From: Hymenobacter sp. GOD-10R
Lineage (GTDB): Bacteria > Bacteroidota > Bacteroidia > Cytophagales > Hymenobacteraceae
NCBI RefSeq assembly: GCF_035609205.1
Contig: NZ_CP141184.1
Span: forward strand, 1,488,001 to 1,552,000
Direction of reading: 5' to 3'
Length of the DNA stretch: 64,000 bases
Positions 62,408 through 64,000 of this stretch are shown one piece after another. The position numbers were made by a program, and so were the translations under genes. The stretch's first letter is position 1; each line of letters starts with the position of its first letter. Under the pieces are notes generated by a model. That model worked only from the letters and a program-made list of their open reading frames with translations, was not told the origin of the DNA and did no database searches.

Positions 62408-63766
62408 ATGCTGCTTTCGTTTTTTCGCCGCCTTTCTTTGCTCGGGTTGCTCCTAGCCACCACGTTTGCCTTCGCTGCCAGCGGAGGTGATGATGAGTCT
62501 GAAACTTCTTTGAACCGTGGCCACGGCCCACGCTGGTTGAATAAGCTTATTACCGAGTCGCCTGTGCTGCGGCAGCATTTCGTTGGTGTTTGCATCACCG
62601 ACGTAGCTACTGGCGAGAAGCTGTACGAACTCAATGCCGACCGCTACTTCACCCCGGCCAGCAACATGAAGCTCTTCAGCTTTTACGCTGGGCTGCATAT
62701 ACTTGGCGATTCGGTACCTAGCTTGCGCTACGTGGTGCGCCATGACTCGCTGCTCTTCTGGGGTACCGGCGACCCCACGCTCCTACACGGCGATGTACCG
62801 AGCCGGCGTGCGTTCGACTTCCTGCAAAATCGTCCCGAGAAGCTGTTTTACCTGCCTATTCCGTGCGTCGATGCGTTTGGACCGGGTTGGGGTTGGGAAG
62901 ACTACAACTACTATTATTCGCCGGAGCGCGGCCCCTTCCCGATCTACGGGCACACGGTGCGGTTTTATGGTGGGCCAGGGAAGAGGCCCCGCGTAGGGCC
63001 ACGCTTTTTCAACCCCATGGTGAAAGCCGCCCTGCCCGGCGTCACCGACGCCGAGCATGTGCGGCGGGTCGTCACGGAGAATCAGTTCACGTATTTCCCC
63101 GCAACGAAGAACTGGATAGACGAGACGCCCTTCCGGACCAGTCCTGTGCTCTTGCAGCAACTGCTTCAGGATACGCTGCGGCGTGCAGTTGTCGTGCTTC
63201 CGTGGCGGATGCCGCGCCCCCAAGATTCGGTGCGTACTCTCATGGGGCTGCCCGTCGACTCGCTTTACCGCCGGATGCTGCAAGTGAGCGACAATTTTTT
63301 GGCCGAGCAACTCCTGCTGCTGTGCTCCAGTAAGCTAGGTCCGGATTCGCTTGACACAGGGCGCGTGATCCGACTCGCGCGCCGGCAATACCTAGCCGAC
63401 CTGCCCGACGCGCCGCACTGGGTTGACGGCTCTGGGCTTTCGCGCTTCAACCTCGTGACGCCTCGCACGTTTGTGGCGCTGCTGCTGAAGCTGCATCAGG
63501 AAGTGCCTGAGCCACGCCTGCTCAGTGTGCTAGCGGCGGGTGGCGGCCACGGCACCCTGCGCCGCGTGTACCACGACAAAATGGGTACGTGGTTTTGGGG
63601 GAAAACCGGCACGCTTAGCAACAATCACAACGTGTGCGGCTACTTGCGCACCCGCAAAGGGAGGTTGCTAGCTGTGAGCTTCATGAACAACAACCACGTC
63701 GTGACGACCACTGAGGTTCGCAACGAGATGGAGCGAGTGCTAGGGCAAGTGCGGGAGCGGCTGTAA
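62408..63766 (+). CDS. D-alanyl-D-alanine carboxypeptidase/endopeptidase (PBP4, S13 family)
   Basis: A 452-residue penicillin-binding protein of the PBP4/DacB type that trims or cuts peptidoglycan peptides in the periplasm. A signal peptide (ending FAFAAS) leads to the SxxK active-site motif in FTPASNMKLFSFYAG, the SxN motif in VSDNFLAEQLLL and the KTG box in WGKTGTLSNNHNVCGY. I start it at the ATG at 62408 rather than a TTG three codons upstream. It ends at a strong terminator. It is a low-molecular-weight enzyme; penicillin should bind it. Confidence 0.94.
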   Translation: MLLSFFRRLSLLGLLLATTFAFAASGGDDESETSLNRGHGPRWLNKLITESPVLRQHFVGVCITDVATGEKLYELNADRYFTPASNMKLFSFYAGLHILGDSVPSLRYVVRHDSLLFWGTGDPTLLHGDVPSRRAFDFLQNRPEKLFYLPIPCVDAFGPGWGWEDYNYYYSPERGPFPIYGHTVRFYGGPGKRPRVGPRFFNPMVKAALPGVTDAEHVRRVVTENQFTYFPATKNWIDETPFRTSPVLLQQLLQDTLRRAVVVLPWRMPRPQDSVRTLMGLPVDSLYRRMLQVSDNFLAEQLLLLCSSKLGPDSLDTGRVIRLARRQYLADLPDAPHWVDGSGLSRFNLVTPRTFVALLLKLHQEVPEPRLLSVLAAGGGHGTLRRVYHDKMGTWFWGKTGTLSNNHNVCGYLRTRKGRLLAVSFMNNNHVVTTTEVRNEMERVLGQVRERL

Positions 63767-63771
63767 ATTGC

Positions 63772-63806
63772 CAAAAAAGCCCTAGCTTATTGCTAGGGCT
63801 TTTTTG
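63772..63806. terminator. convergent terminator
   Basis: CAAAAAAGCCCTAGC / GCTAGGGCTTTTTTG with a TTATT loop, between the PBP4 gene and the thioredoxin-like gene. Confidence 0.93.
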
Positions 63807-63832
63807 CGTTTGTGCCGTACCGTGGGGTATGG

Positions 63833-64000
63833 CTACTTGATAAACTGCGCTAAGGTATTCCTCAGTTCGTCGCCGTGCAGGTTGTGGGCTACAATCTTAC
63901 CGCTCGGGTCTATCAGGAAATTTTGCGGGATGGATTGAATGCGGTACAGGCGAGCTACTTCGTTTTCCCAGCCTTTCAAGTCGGACACCTGTGTCCAGGC
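63833..64000 (-). CDS. TlpA-like thioredoxin (C-terminal end, cut by window edge)
   Basis: The last 55 residues of a TlpA/ResA-like thioredoxin-fold protein. They include the cis-proline segment YRIQSIPQNFLIDPSG and the following IVAHNLHGDEL strand, then the C-terminal helix ending in a lysine. The catalytic CxxC lies beyond the right edge. Such proteins are periplasmic thiol reductants. The 5' end and signal are not visible. Confidence 0.85.
   Translation of the reverse strand, partial: AWTQVSDLKGWENEVARLYRIQSIPQNFLIDPSGKIVAHNLHGDELRNTLAQFIK

Overview
The window is a stretch of Bacteroidota chromosome, most like Hymenobacter or a close relative in the Cytophagales. The evidence is: three secreted proteins with Por (type IX) secretion C-terminal sorting domains; a SusC/SusD pair and other TonB-type outer-membrane proteins; Bacteroidota-type promoters (TAnnTTTG -7 box); and gene orders typical of the phylum (ftsX-DUF3098-uppP-truB-ribF and parA-parB-DUF5683-dapB-lepB). 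This assignment rests on gene content and was not checked by a database search. A global oddity is the abundance of CTAG (CCTAGG, GCTAGC, AGCTAGG), a tetranucleotide that most bacterial genomes avoid.

Layout. 1-5727: a membrane module with a MoxR ATPase, DUF4350, DUF4129, a multi-pass protein and a SpoIIM-like protein on the minus strand, and a divergent RDD protein. 5805-12034: a tandem-DUF4394 secreted protein, an SDR oxidoreductase, a GNAT/nitrilase fusion and a second type IX cargo. 12231-19113: the two subunits of a 3-oxoacid CoA-transferase (with an unusual hairpin over the start of subunit A), an outer-membrane beta-barrel protein, a carboxypeptidase-regulatory-like protein and a third type IX cargo. 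19264-27984: ribF, truB, uppP, DUF3098, ftsX and a giant TamB, a cell-envelope and housekeeping block. 28196-33638: tsaD, smpB, an NlpC/P60 peptidase, an HNH nuclease, an alpha/beta hydrolase and a fatty-acid desaturase. 33713-39198: an AT-richer SusC/SusD locus with a Fur-like palindrome and a long gene-free leader.

39199-47245: rpsA, tRNA-Cys, a stand-alone cyanophycin synthetase, a coiled-coil membrane protein, a TPMT-like methyltransferase and kdsA. 47293-47656: the most intriguing locus. A 43-codon ORF for a peptide with one hydrophobic helix (minus strand) is fully overlapped by a possible structured antisense RNA on the plus strand; each strand has its own exact -7 box and a terminator-like hairpin, the layout of a type I toxin-antitoxin pair. 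47692-55764: a SAM methyltransferase, apaG, ung, then lepB-dapB-DUF5683-parB-parA, with a small EF-Tu-domain-III-like protein lodged between parA and parB, and a metal-dependent hydrolase. 55914-64000: a peptide ABC-transporter binding lipoprotein, yidC, pyrG, a secreted ABM-domain protein, a PBP4-type carboxypeptidase and the end of a TlpA-like thioredoxin.

Most genes serve envelope building (UppP, TamB, YidC, LepB, KdsA, PBP4, DapB, FtsX), chromosome segregation (ParAB) and translation or tRNA maturation (S1, TsaD, TruB, SmpB, tRNA-Cys). I see no prophage, CRISPR array, insertion sequence or rRNA.
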